Assembly (NCBI GenBank): GCA_964505475.1
Contig: CAZDIJ010000004.1
Span: forward strand, 1 to 64,000
Length of the DNA stretch: 64,000 nucleotides
Source of the DNA: JAGXQV01 sp964505475
GTDB lineage: Bacteria; Pseudomonadota; Gammaproteobacteria; Burkholderiales; Sulfuricellaceae
Direction: 5' to 3'
Shown: positions 1-7,794 of the stretch, in pieces
Layout: the number at the start of each line of letters is the position of its first letter
Numbering within the stretch: position 1 is the stretch's first letter
Notes under the pieces: generated by a model
What the model was told of the DNA's origin: nothing
Database searches by the model: none
Seen by the model: only the letters and a program-made list of their open reading frames with translations
Made by a program: the position numbers and the translations under genes

Positions 1-46
1 TGCGCGCAAGGGAGGGGGCGTTTGCTGAGAATAGTTTAGAGGCATG
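1..46. mobile_element. Right end of a MITE-like repeat, cut by the window edge
   Basis: The sequence ends in GCTGAGAATAGTTTAGAGGC followed by ATG, the same terminal sequence seen (directly or inverted) at 44399-44570, 49011-49140 and 62418-62536. The preceding GCGCGCAAGGGAGGG is also shared with the 62.4 kb copy. Only one end lies in the window, so length and flanking duplication cannot be judged. Confidence 0.7.
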
Positions 47-111
47 TAAAACAAATAGGCGTGGCGCTGGGTCGAGAAATATGGGAATGAGCTTTCGCCT
101 TGCGAGTTTTG

Positions 112-681
112 TTAAACAGGCAACCCGGCGAAGCGCAGGATGGCGTCGATATGTTCGGCAAAGCTGGCGAAGCCGTGGTCGCCACCTGCCACCACGATCT
201 GCCGGGCATCCTTGAATTTTTCCACGGCGCGGCGCCAGTCCAGCACCTCGTCGCCGGTCTCGACCAGCAGCAGGTAGCGCTCGGGTCGGGTGACGGCGGC
301 GATGTCCAGCGCATCCAGCGCGGCGGCGTGGGACTCGGTGAGCTGCCATTCCTCGCCGCTGTAATGATTCTTCTGTGGCCACAGCCACAGCCGCGCCAGG
401 CGCGGCGCTTCCACCGCCGGATTGACCAGGACGACTTTCAACCCGTGCTTTTCCGCCAGCCAGGTGGCGTAAAACCCGCCCAGCGAACTGCCGACCAGGG
501 TGGGGGCATCGCTGGCGGCGGTGATGCATCGTTCCGCCGCGGCTATCGCGGCGGCAGGGTCGTAGGGCAGGAATGGAATGCTCAGCCGATCCGCCAGCCC
601 GAGTTCCTCCATGCGCGTCGCCAACAGGCGCGCCTTGTGAGACTCGGGGGAGCTGTTGAGGCCGTGGAGGTAGAGGATCAC
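112..681 (-). CDS. yqiA: YqiA/YcfP-family alpha/beta-hydrolase (esterase)
   Basis: A 189-residue protein that begins directly with the hydrolase core (MILYLHGLNSSPESHKA). It has the nucleophile elbow GSSLGG at residues 64-69 (Ser66 as likely nucleophile) and a C-terminal GGDHGF that would supply the catalytic His. Length and motifs fit the YqiA/UPF0227 family of small cytoplasmic esterases acting on short acyl esters; the physiological substrate is not known. The start codon overlaps the stop of the MerR gene by 4 bases (ATGA), so it is translationally coupled as the third gene of a small minus-strand operon. Confidence 0.85.
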   Translation of the reverse strand: MILYLHGLNSSPESHKARLLATRMEELGLADRLSIPFLPYDPAAAIAAAERCITAASDAPTLVGSSLGGFYATWLAEKHGLKVVLVNPAVEAPRLARLWLWPQKNHYSGEEWQLTESHAAALDALDIAAVTRPERYLLLVETGDEVLDWRRAVEKFKDARQIVVAGGDHGFASFAEHIDAILRFAGLPV

Positions 682-1160
682 GGCGCGGGGTGGGCCTGTT
701 CCCAGATCAGGTTGAGGATGTCCGACTCATCGAGCAGCGTATTGATCGGGCATTCCGGGCAGCCTTGGCGGGTCGGTGGGTTGCCGCAATTCCGGCAGTG
801 TTCCACGGCCTGGGCGGCTGCGGTGAGCTCCGCTGCGACTCGGGCGAGGTGTTCCTGGCGGCTATGCACGCCATCGAGCAGGGCGTCGATGAGCCGCCGC
901 ACTTCCTTGCTGCTCTGCGCGCCGGTCGGGTGTTTTTCCCGTTCGCAGGCGAGGCGGCGGATATCTTCGAGCGGCAAGCCGGTTTCCGCCAAGCGCAGGA
1001 CGGCGCGGAAACGGGCGATGTCTTCTTCGCCATAATAGCGGGTGCCGCCCGACGAGCGGCGCGCCGTTATCAAGCCCTCTTCCTCGTAATAGCGCAACGT
1101 CCGGGGCGTGGTTCCCAGGAGTTCCGCGATTTCGCCGATTTTTTTCAATTGGGCTGGCAC
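678..1160 (-). CDS. MerR-family transcriptional regulator with C-terminal Cys cluster
   Basis: A 160-residue MerR-type regulator: N-terminal winged helix with the family signature around TPRTLRYYEEEGLI (residues 19-31), a dimerisation helix at about 80-120, and a C-terminal tail with four Cys (122, 125, 134, 137) in HCRNCGNPP...GCPEC. The paired CxxC arrangement suggests metal or redox sensing, but it matches no classical CueR/ZntR/SoxR loop that I can name. It lies 9 bases after the HMA-like gene and overlaps yqiA. A palindrome in the operon promoter (1424-1449) is the obvious candidate operator, implying autoregulation. Confidence 0.85.
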   Translation of the reverse strand: MPAQLKKIGEIAELLGTTPRTLRYYEEEGLITARRSSGGTRYYGEEDIARFRAVLRLAETGLPLEDIRRLACEREKHPTGAQSSKEVRRLIDALLDGVHSRQEHLARVAAELTAAAQAVEHCRNCGNPPTRQGCPECPINTLLDESDILNLIWEQAHPAP

Positions 1161-1169
1161 GGGTTTTCT

Positions 1170-1397
1170 TTATCCTCCGACAAGTTGCGCAGTGTAGCCC
1201 TGCGCCTTCGCGTCCGCCAATAGCGTTGCAGGCCGCACTTGGGCGGGATCGAACGCCACCACCAGCAAATGGTCCTTGCCGGGGTTGAAGCGCGCCGCGA
1301 CGACCCCGGCCCGCAGTCTGATGGTTTCCTCCAGGCCGGCTCTCTGCGTAGCGGAAAGCGAGGCGTCGATGTGGATCATGATGTCGCTGATATCCAT
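1170..1397 (-). CDS. Small HMA-like (ferredoxin-fold) protein lacking CxxC
   Basis: A 75-residue protein, predicted beta-alpha-beta-beta-alpha-beta, resembling heavy-metal-associated domains of the CopZ/MerP size. It has no Cys at all, so a classical soft-metal site is absent; the N-terminal MDISDIMIHIDASLS carries Asp, Met and His only. It is the first gene of the operon with the MerR regulator and yqiA, immediately downstream of the palindromic promoter. It is either a degenerate metal chaperone or a regulatory partner of the MerR protein. The fold assignment is by pattern only. Confidence 0.6.
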   Translation of the reverse strand: MDISDIMIHIDASLSATQRAGLEETIRLRAGVVAARFNPGKDHLLVVAFDPAQVRPATLLADAKAQGYTAQLVGG

Positions 1398-1423
1398 GGC
1401 AATTCTCCCAATGAAAATAGTGA

Positions 1424-1449
1424 TGACGCAATATATTTATATTACGTCA
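1424..1449. promoter_or_regulatory. 26-bp near-perfect palindrome, candidate MerR operator
   Basis: The arms TGACGCAATATA and TATTACGTCA-side sequence form a 26-bp inverted repeat with a single mismatched pair (TGACGCAATATA against TGACGTAATATA). It covers the -10 region of the minus-strand promoter, 27 bases upstream of the HMA-like gene, whose operon encodes a MerR regulator. Confidence 0.65.
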
Positions 1450-1464
1450 ACGTTAAATAATCAA
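1436..1464 (-). promoter_or_regulatory. Putative sigma-70 promoter of the MerR operon
   Basis: On the minus strand TTGATT (1464-1459) is followed, after 17 bases, by TATAAA (1441-1436). The -10 hexamer lies inside the palindrome at 1424-1449, so a dimeric regulator bound there would contact the promoter core. An untranslated leader of about 30 bases would precede the ATG at 1397. Confidence 0.5.
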
Positions 1465-1544
1465 GGGGGAATATGAACCTGAAAACCCCATTTTGCCCTG
1501 TAGGGGCGGTCACGGCTGTTTCTACAGGGTTATTCGGAAGTTAT

Positions 1545-2873
1545 TTACTTGTCCAGCGCCGCCAGCAGCATTTCGTGTATGCCTCCGAAGCCGCCGTTGC
1601 TCATCACCAGGATATGGTCGCCGGGCTGCGCGGCTTCGGCGATGGTGCCGACCAGGTGCACCAGGTCGTCGTGCACCACTGCCTTGCCGCCCATCGGCGC
1701 GAGCGCTTCGCCGGCATCCCAGCCCAGGTTCGCGCTGTAGCAATAGACCAGGTCGGCTTCCGCCAGGCTGGCGGGCAGGGCGTCCTTCATCACCCCCAGC
1801 TTCATGGTGTTGGAGCGTGGTTCCAGCACGGCCAGTATTCGGGCGGTGCCGACCTTCTTGCGCAGGCCGCCGACGGTGGTGGCGATGGCGGTGGGATGGT
1901 GGGCGAAGTCGTCGTAGACGGTGATGCCGTTGACGCTGCCGCGCACTTCCATGCGCCGCTTGACGTTGCGGAAGCGGGAGAGGGCGTCGATGCCGGCGGC
2001 GGCGGGCACTCCGGCGTGGCGCGCGGCGGCGATGGCGGCCAGGGCGTTCATGCGGTTGTGCTCGCCGAGCAGTTCCCAGTTCAACATCCCCTGGAAGTCT
2101 TCGCGGAGCGCCACCATGTTGGCGCCGATAGTCCAGCCGTCGGCGCTGCCGAAATGTTCGACCTCGGTCCAGCAGCCGCGCGCCAGCACCCGCTCGAGGC
2201 TTTCCTCGCGGCCGTTGGCGACGATCAGGCCGTTGCCCGGCACGGTGCGCACCAGGTGGTGGAACTGGGTCTCGATGGCCGCCAGGTCGGGGAAGATGTC
2301 GGCGTGGTCGAATTCCAGGTTGTTGAGCACGGCGGTGCGCGGGCGGTAGTGGACGAACTTGGAGCGCTTGTCGAAGAAGGCGGTGTCGTATTCGTCGGCT
2401 TCCACCACGAAGAAGGGCGAGTCGGTCAGGCGCGCCGAGACGCCGAAATTCTGCGGCACCCCCCCGATCAGAAAGCCGGGATCGAGGCCGGCGTCGGCCA
2501 GTATCCAGGCCAGCATCGAGGAAGTGGTGGTCTTGCCGTGGGTGCCGGCCACCGCCAGCGTCCATTTGTCCTTGAGCACGTTCTCCGCCAGCCATTGCGG
2601 CCCGGAGACGTAAGATAGGCCGCGGTTGAGGATTTCCTCCATGAGCGGGTTGCCGCGCGACACCACGTTGCCGATCACGAAAACATCGGGTTCCAGCTTG
2701 GTCTGCTCCGGGTCGTAGCCTTCGGTGAGGGCGATGCCCTGCGCTTCGAGCTGGGTGCTCATGGGCGGGTAGACATTGGCGTCGCAGCCGGTGACGGTAT
2801 GGCCGGCCTGCTTGGCCAGCACGGCGATGCCGCCCATGAAGGTGCCGCAGATGCCGAGGATGTGGATATGCAT
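1545..2873 (-). CDS. mpl: UDP-N-acetylmuramate:L-alanyl-gamma-D-glutamyl-meso-diaminopimelate ligase
   Basis: A 442-residue Mur-ligase-family enzyme. The N-terminus MHIHILGICGTFMGGIAVLA is the Mpl version of the nucleotide-binding start, the ATP loop is AGTHGKTTTSSML (about residues 109-121), and EADEYDTAFFDKRSKF plus YDDFAHHPTAI are the usual Mur-ligase centre and C-terminal motifs. Mpl reattaches tripeptide recovered from cell-wall turnover to UDP-MurNAc in the cytoplasm. Length is close to the family's 450-460 residues. It is transcribed away from the metH pair and separated from it by a long inverted repeat (2896-2993). Confidence 0.95.
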   Translation of the reverse strand: MHIHILGICGTFMGGIAVLAKQAGHTVTGCDANVYPPMSTQLEAQGIALTEGYDPEQTKLEPDVFVIGNVVSRGNPLMEEILNRGLSYVSGPQWLAENVLKDKWTLAVAGTHGKTTTSSMLAWILADAGLDPGFLIGGVPQNFGVSARLTDSPFFVVEADEYDTAFFDKRSKFVHYRPRTAVLNNLEFDHADIFPDLAAIETQFHHLVRTVPGNGLIVANGREESLERVLARGCWTEVEHFGSADGWTIGANMVALREDFQGMLNWELLGEHNRMNALAAIAAARHAGVPAAAGIDALSRFRNVKRRMEVRGSVNGITVYDDFAHHPTAIATTVGGLRKKVGTARILAVLEPRSNTMKLGVMKDALPASLAEADLVYCYSANLGWDAGEALAPMGGKAVVHDDLVHLVGTIAEAAQPGDHILVMSNGGFGGIHEMLLAALDK

Positions 2874-2895
2874 TTAACCTAAATTCCTTATTTGA

Positions 2896-2993
2896 ACCAC
2901 GGGGAACAGGGGGAAAAGCAGGAACACTATATGTTGGAAGGCGTTTCCTTCATGACTCATTGATACTCACTTTTCCCCCGTGTTCCCCGTGGT
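2896..2993. repeat. Long inverted repeat between metH-activation gene and mpl
   Basis: ACCACGGGGAACAGGGGGAA (continuing AAG, 2896-2918) is repeated in inverted form at 2970-2993 with one extra base, giving arms of about 23 bases around a 51-base loop. It fills the 144-bp gap between two minus-strand genes. It could fold in RNA of either strand and act as a processing or termination structure, but there is no T-run. Confidence 0.75.
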
Positions 2994-3017
2994 CGAATTG
3001 AGTTTTTCAAGTTTAAA

Positions 3018-3869
3018 CTAAACCCCGAAGTACTTGGCGGACGGATGGTGCACCACGATGGCGCTGGTGCTGTCCTCCGGCCATAACTGGCTTTCGTCGC
3101 CCATCACCACGCCGATGCGCTCGGCGCCCAGCAGGTCGAGAATCTTGTCCTGGTCGGCGAGGTTGGGGCAGGCGGGGTAGCCGAAGGAATAGCGGCTGCC
3201 GCGGTAATGCTGCTTGATGAGATCGTGGATGTCGCGCGCGTCTTCCATGCCGAAGCCGAGTTCGGTGCGGATGCGCTTGTGCATGAATTCCGCCAGCCCT
3301 TCCGCGCCCTCGGCGTTGAGGCCGTGCCAGTACAGGTATTCCTGGTAGACGTCGCGGCTGAACAGGTCGCGGGCGAAGTCCGAGGCGTGCTGCCCGACCG
3401 TGACCAGTTGGAAGGCCACCACGTCGATCTCGCCGCTTGATACCGGGCGGTAGAAATCGGCGATGCACAGCTTGCGCTCCGTGGTCTGGCGCGGGAAGGT
3501 GAAGCGGCAGCGCTCGCTGCGCCCTTCCGGCTCGGCGTAGACGACCAGGTCGTCGCCCTCCGATTGGCAGGGGAAATAGCCGTACACCGCCTGCGGCCTG
3601 AGGATGTTCTCGGCTTCGCTTTGCGCGATCAGGCGGTTGAAGATCGGGTCGATCTCGACCCTGGCCCAGGCGCGGTATTCCTCCGTGCTCTTGCCCTGCG
3701 GCTTGTAGCCCCACTGGAACTTGTACAGCGCGGTCTTGTTGATGTACGGCACCACCGCCTTGAGGGGAACGTGTTCGATGCACTTCGCTCCCCAGAACGG
3801 CGGGGTCGGAACCGGGTTGTCGTGGGGCGTGTTCGAGAGGTTGAGCATAATAGGCGGAGATTCTACCAT
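3018..3869 (-). CDS. Free-standing methionine synthase activation domain (MetH C-terminal module)
   Basis: A 283-residue protein equivalent to the AdoMet-binding activation domain that normally forms the C-terminus of MetH. Recognisable elements are VPYINKTALYKFQWGYK near the N-terminus, the AdoMet-binding R-x-x-x-G-Y-P motif as RYSFGYPACPNL, and the closing WPEDSTSAIVVHHPSAKYFG that mirrors the end of E. coli MetH. It should support reductive remethylation of oxidised cobalamin using AdoMet. It is divergent from the MetH core at 3963, with 93 bases between the starts. An internal ATG at 3848 (MLNLSNTP) is an equally plausible start. Confidence 0.9.
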   Translation of the reverse strand: MVESPPIMLNLSNTPHDNPVPTPPFWGAKCIEHVPLKAVVPYINKTALYKFQWGYKPQGKSTEEYRAWARVEIDPIFNRLIAQSEAENILRPQAVYGYFPCQSEGDDLVVYAEPEGRSERCRFTFPRQTTERKLCIADFYRPVSSGEIDVVAFQLVTVGQHASDFARDLFSRDVYQEYLYWHGLNAEGAEGLAEFMHKRIRTELGFGMEDARDIHDLIKQHYRGSRYSFGYPACPNLADQDKILDLLGAERIGVVMGDESQLWPEDSTSAIVVHHPSAKYFGV

Positions 3870-3962
3870 GGGGCATGGCCGGGGGATTTTGGTTTATACT
3901 GGCGACCTGAAAGTCCTTGAATTCATGACGCTGTTTTCCCCCATTTTCCGAAGATCGCTCCC

Positions 3963-6509
3963 ATGCCCGAAAAATTCCTCGAACGCTTGAAGCGCCGCGT
4001 CCTCCTTTGCGACGGAGGCACCGGCACCCTGATCCAGGCCCGCGACTGGGACCTCGAAAAAGACTTCCTCGGCCTGGAAAACTGTTCCGAAGTGCTGGTG
4101 CTGACCCGCCCCGATTTCATCGAGGACGTCCACCGCGCCTATTTCGAGGCCGGCGCGGATTGCGTCGAGACCAATACCTTCGGCGCGAACAAGGTCGTAT
4201 TGTCCGAGTTCGGCCTGTCCGACAAGGCCTACGAAATCAGCCGCCGCGCCGCCGAGATCGCGCGCAAGCTCGCCAATGAATTCTCCACCCCGGAATGGCC
4301 GCGTTACGTGCTCGGCTCGGTCGGCCCCGGCACCAAGCTGGCCAGCCTCGGCCACATCGCCTACGACGTGCTGGAAGACTCCTACGCCGAACAGGCGCGC
4401 GGGATGCTCGACGGCGGCATCGACGCCTTCCTCCTGGAAACCAACCAGGACCTGCTGACCATCAAGGCGGCGGTGAACGGCTGCAAACTGGCGCGAACCG
4501 AAAAAGGGTGCGAGGACGTGCCGATCTTCGTCGGCGTGACCATCGAAACCACCGGCGCGATGCTGGTCGGCAGCGACATCCAGGCGGCCATGGTGGCGCT
4601 GGACGCGCTCGACATCGACGGACTGGGACTCAACTGCGCCACCGGCCCGGCTGAGATGGCCGAGCACGTGCGCGGCTTAAGCGAGCGCTGGCGCGGCATG
4701 ATCTCGGTGATGCCCAACGCCGGGCTGCCGATGCTGGTGGACGGCAAGACCGAATACCCGCTGGTTCCCCAGGAACTGGCCGACTGGCACCAGCGCTTCA
4801 TCGAGGAAGACGGCGTCAACCTGGTGGGCGGCTGTTGCGGCACCACCCCGGCGCATATCGCCGCGGTGCGCAAGATGCTCGACGCCCGCCCCGACAAGGC
4901 GCCGGCCGCGCGCACCCCGCAGTGGGAGCCGTCGGTGGCGTCGCTTTACAGCGCCGTGGCGCTGCGCCAGGAAAACGCCGTGTTCGCCATCGGCGAACGT
5001 TCCAACGCCAACGGCTCGAAGAAATTTCGCGACCTGCTCAATGCCGAGGATTGGGACGCGCTGGTGTCCATCGGCCGCGAACAGGTTAAGGAAGGCTCGC
5101 ACGCGCTCGACGTGTGCGTGGCCTACGTCGGCCGCCCCGAAGCCGCCGACATGACCGAGGTGATCTCGCGCTACCGTGGGCAAATCTCCGTGCCGCTGGT
5201 GATCGACTCCACCGAAACCGGGGTGATCGAGACGGCGCTCAAGCTGATCGGCGGCAAGTCCATCATCAACTCGATCAACTTCGAGGACGGCGAGGAAAAG
5301 GCCGCCCAGGTGCTGCGGCTGGCGAAGAAATTCGGCGCGGCGGTGGTGGCGCTCACCATCGACGAGCAGGGCATGGCGAAGTCGGTGGACGACAAGCTGC
5401 GCATCGCCCACCGCCTCTACGATTTCGCCGTCAACCAGCATGGATTGCCGGCCAGCGACCTGCTCTTCGACCCGCTCACCTTCACCATCTGCACCGGCGT
5501 CGAGGAAGACCGCAACCACGGCATCAACACCCTGGACGCGATCGAGCGCATCGCCAAGGAACTGCCGGAATGCCAGATCATGCTGGGGCTGTCCAACATC
5601 AGCTTCGGCCTCAACGCCGCCGCGCGCCACGTGCTGAATTCGGTGTTCCTCGCCCACGCACAGAAGCGCGGCATGACCGCGGCGATCATCCACGTCTCCA
5701 AGATCATGCCGCTGCACAAGATAGACGAAGCCCACCGGCAGGCGGCGGAAGACCTGATCTTCAACCGCAGCCGCGACGGCCATGAGTCGAACAAGGACCC
5801 GCTGCTGGCATTCGTCGACATGTTCAAGGACGTTACCGTGGCGGCCACCGTCAAGGTCAAGCCGGCCAACATCGAGGAAGCGCTCAGGGCGCGTATCGTC
5901 GACGGCGACAAGCAGGGCTTGCAGGCCGATCTCGACGAGGCGCTGAAGAAGCACAAGCCGCTCGACATCATCAACACCATCCTGCTCGACGGCATGAAAG
6001 TGGTGGGCGAGCTGTTCGGTAGCGGTGAAATGCAACTGCCTTTCGTGCTGCAAAGCGCCGAAACCATGAAGGCGGCGGTCGCCTACCTGGAGTCCTTCAT
6101 GGAACGGGCGGCCGGCTCGAACAAGGGCGTCATGGTGCTGGCGACGGTGAAGGGCGATGTGCACGACATCGGCAAGAACCTGGTGGACATCATCCTCACC
6201 AACAACGGCTACAAGGTAGTCAACATCGGCATCAAGCAGCCGCTCGACGCCATCCTCAAGGCCGCGCACGAGCACAACGCCGACGCCATCGGCATGTCCG
6301 GCCTGCTGGTGAAATCCACCGTGATCATGAAGGAAAATCTGGAGGAGATGAAGAAGCTCGGCATGTCCACCCCGGTGATCCTGGGCGGCGCGGCGCTGAC
6401 CCGCAAGTACGTGGAAGCCGACTGCGCCGCCGTGTATCCCGGCGTGCACTACGCCAAGGATGCCTTCTCGGGACTCAAGCTGATGGATCAGTTGATGGCG
6501 GGGAAATAA
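3963..6509 (+). CDS. metH: Cobalamin-dependent methionine synthase, core (no activation domain)
   Basis: An 848-residue protein, about 380 residues shorter than full-length MetH (about 1,230). Domains in order: homocysteine methyltransferase (1 to about 320, zinc ligands in VGGCCGTTPAH), pterin-binding domain (about 335-600, opening FAIGERSNANGSKKF), helical cap (about 625-715) and B12-binding Rossmann domain (about 715-848) with the lower-ligand motif GDVHDIGKN. It ends right after the B12 domain (KLMDQLMAGK), so the activation domain is missing and is supplied by the divergent gene at 3018-3869. It transfers the methyl group of methyltetrahydrofolate to homocysteine. No riboswitch was recognised in the 93-bp divergent region. 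Confidence 0.95.
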   Translation: MPEKFLERLKRRVLLCDGGTGTLIQARDWDLEKDFLGLENCSEVLVLTRPDFIEDVHRAYFEAGADCVETNTFGANKVVLSEFGLSDKAYEISRRAAEIARKLANEFSTPEWPRYVLGSVGPGTKLASLGHIAYDVLEDSYAEQARGMLDGGIDAFLLETNQDLLTIKAAVNGCKLARTEKGCEDVPIFVGVTIETTGAMLVGSDIQAAMVALDALDIDGLGLNCATGPAEMAEHVRGLSERWRGMISVMPNAGLPMLVDGKTEYPLVPQELADWHQRFIEEDGVNLVGGCCGTTPAHIAAVRKMLDARPDKAPAARTPQWEPSVASLYSAVALRQENAVFAIGERSNANGSKKFRDLLNAEDWDALVSIGREQVKEGSHALDVCVAYVGRPEAADMTEVISRYRGQISVPLVIDSTETGVIETALKLIGGKSIINSINFEDGEEKAAQVLRLAKKFGAAVVALTIDEQGMAKSVDDKLRIAHRLYDFAVNQHGLPASDLLFDPLTFTICTGVEEDRNHGINTLDAIERIAKELPECQIMLGLSNISFGLNAAARHVLNSVFLAHAQKRGMTAAIIHVSKIMPLHKIDEAHRQAAEDLIFNRSRDGHESNKDPLLAFVDMFKDVTVAATVKVKPANIEEALRARIVDGDKQGLQADLDEALKKHKPLDIINTILLDGMKVVGELFGSGEMQLPFVLQSAETMKAAVAYLESFMERAAGSNKGVMVLATVKGDVHDIGKNLVDIILTNNGYKVVNIGIKQPLDAILKAAHEHNADAIGMSGLLVKSTVIMKENLEEMKKLGMSTPVILGGAALTRKYVEADCAAVYPGVHYAKDAFSGLKLMDQLMAGK

Positions 6510-6616
6510 ACATTACGCTCCAGCATCGGGTAGCTCAATCTGGGTGAAGGGGTATGCGTGTGCAGTAGCCCGTGGCAATATTGCATTATTGCGTTCCAGC
6601 CGATTTTGGTGCCCTC

Positions 6617-7543
6617 ATGGATAGAGTCCAGCAGAAAAGTTACCAGATGCAATTCGAAATTCGGTTTCTGCGTTCCAAGGGCGATGCCTTTCAGCATCTG
6701 TTCGAGGAGTTGATGGGTAAGCGTTATCCCGCTGATTTCATGGCCTGCCGGCCATGGGGGAGGCAGGGAGATCGGAAAAACGACGGCTACCTGCCGTCAG
6801 CGCGCACACTGTTCCAAGTCTATGCTCCCAATGAATTCGCAGCGGCTGAAACAGTGCGGAAAATCGAGGATGACTTTGCCGGGGCCAAGGAGCACTGGCA
6901 GTCATATTTCGACCGCTGGGTTTTCGTCCACAATGCATACGATCAACGGCTGCCACCAGATGTTATCGAGGCGCTAGCGAATCTCAAGCAGCAGAATCCG
7001 AAGATCGCCATCGAGACCTGGGGGTATCAGGAGCTTTTGCTTGAGTTCCGCAAACTCGATGTAGCCGAGCTTGACTCGTGGCTGGAACCGGCACCGACTG
7101 ACGAAGACAAGTCCCAGCTTGGATTCGCCGAGATTCAGGCGGTAGTCGAGCACATCAAGCTTATGCCGGCAACTGCTAATGTTGCCCCGCGACCGGTTCC
7201 TTCCGGCAAGATCGAATTCAACCTTTTACCGGAGGCCGTCGCCAGCTACCTAAGAATGGGAATGGAAAAAGCGCCTCTGGTGGCCAGCTACTTTTCCTCT
7301 TGCCGCGATCCGCTTTACGGCGAGCGTGTCGCAGCCGCCTTCAAGGCACGCTATGCTGAACTACGCGACAGGCAACCGCCGCTTCATCCTCACGATATAT
7401 GGGGCGAACTCGATGACTGGGCAGGCGGAAATGCGACGAAAAAACCCATAGACAAATTGGCGATAACGGCAGTACTCGCCTGGCTATTCGATAGCTGCGA
7501 CATCTTCGAGGAGCCGCCGACGCAGGGAGCGGAGACGTCATGA
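6617..7543 (+). CDS. ABC-3C system effector, probable nuclease-type N-terminus
   Basis: A 308-residue protein and first gene of a tightly overlapping three-gene cassette. The N-terminal half carries GRQGDRKNDGYLPSARTLFQ followed by VYAP, reminiscent of the D...(Q)xK core of restriction-endonuclease-fold proteins but with Q-V-Y in place of a clear E/Q-x-K, so nuclease activity is only an inference. The C-terminal part (about 220-300) would be the ABC-3C C-terminal domain that couples the effector to the ATPase. The 4-base overlap (ATGA) with the next gene shows coupling. Start is uncertain: ATG at 6572 or 6646 is also possible and no strong ribosome site is seen. Confidence 0.65.
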   Translation: MDRVQQKSYQMQFEIRFLRSKGDAFQHLFEELMGKRYPADFMACRPWGRQGDRKNDGYLPSARTLFQVYAPNEFAAAETVRKIEDDFAGAKEHWQSYFDRWVFVHNAYDQRLPPDVIEALANLKQQNPKIAIETWGYQELLLEFRKLDVAELDSWLEPAPTDEDKSQLGFAEIQAVVEHIKLMPATANVAPRPVPSGKIEFNLLPEAVASYLRMGMEKAPLVASYFSSCRDPLYGERVAAAFKARYAELRDRQPPLHPHDIWGELDDWAGGNATKKPIDKLAITAVLAWLFDSCDIFEEPPTQGAETS

Positions 7544-7794
7544 TCCTGCCCTCCAAGCATTTGCCGCAAGAACGCGCGCTACTTACCATTGGAGCGACAT
7601 TACTTACCCGTCTTGAGCAACCCATGACCGTTTCCGCTTTATGGCAGGTTGTACAGAAAGGCACGCCGTCCGGACTCAGCTTCGATTGGTTCGTCCTCGC
7701 CCTCGACTTGCTTTATCTCCTCGGCACAGTTCATCTGCGCGATGGCATCCTCGTTCGCGCGCGCAATGCCGACACATCGGGGCAAGCTGCATGA
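7540..7794 (+). CDS. ABC-3C middle component, MC6-like
   Basis: An 84-residue protein with the pattern I associate with ABC-three-component middle component 6: start MILPSKHLPQERALLTIGA, then a winged-helix-like stretch with SALWQVVQ and LSFDWFVLALDLLYLLGTV. It overlaps both neighbours by four bases (ATGA at each junction), which fixes the start. The presumed role is to link effector and SMC-like ATPase. It has no catalytic motif of its own. Confidence 0.75.
   Translation: MILPSKHLPQERALLTIGATLLTRLEQPMTVSALWQVVQKGTPSGLSFDWFVLALDLLYLLGTVHLRDGILVRARNADTSGQAA

Noticed and set aside
3870..3962. Cobalamin or AdoMet riboswitch in the metH divergent region
   Set aside because: Only 93 bases separate the two starts and no conserved riboswitch core was found by eye.
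6510..6616. Attachment-site-like direct repeat at the left island edge (ACGCTCCA at 6514, again near 9577)
   Set aside because: Eight bases only, not at the right border, and compatible with chance.
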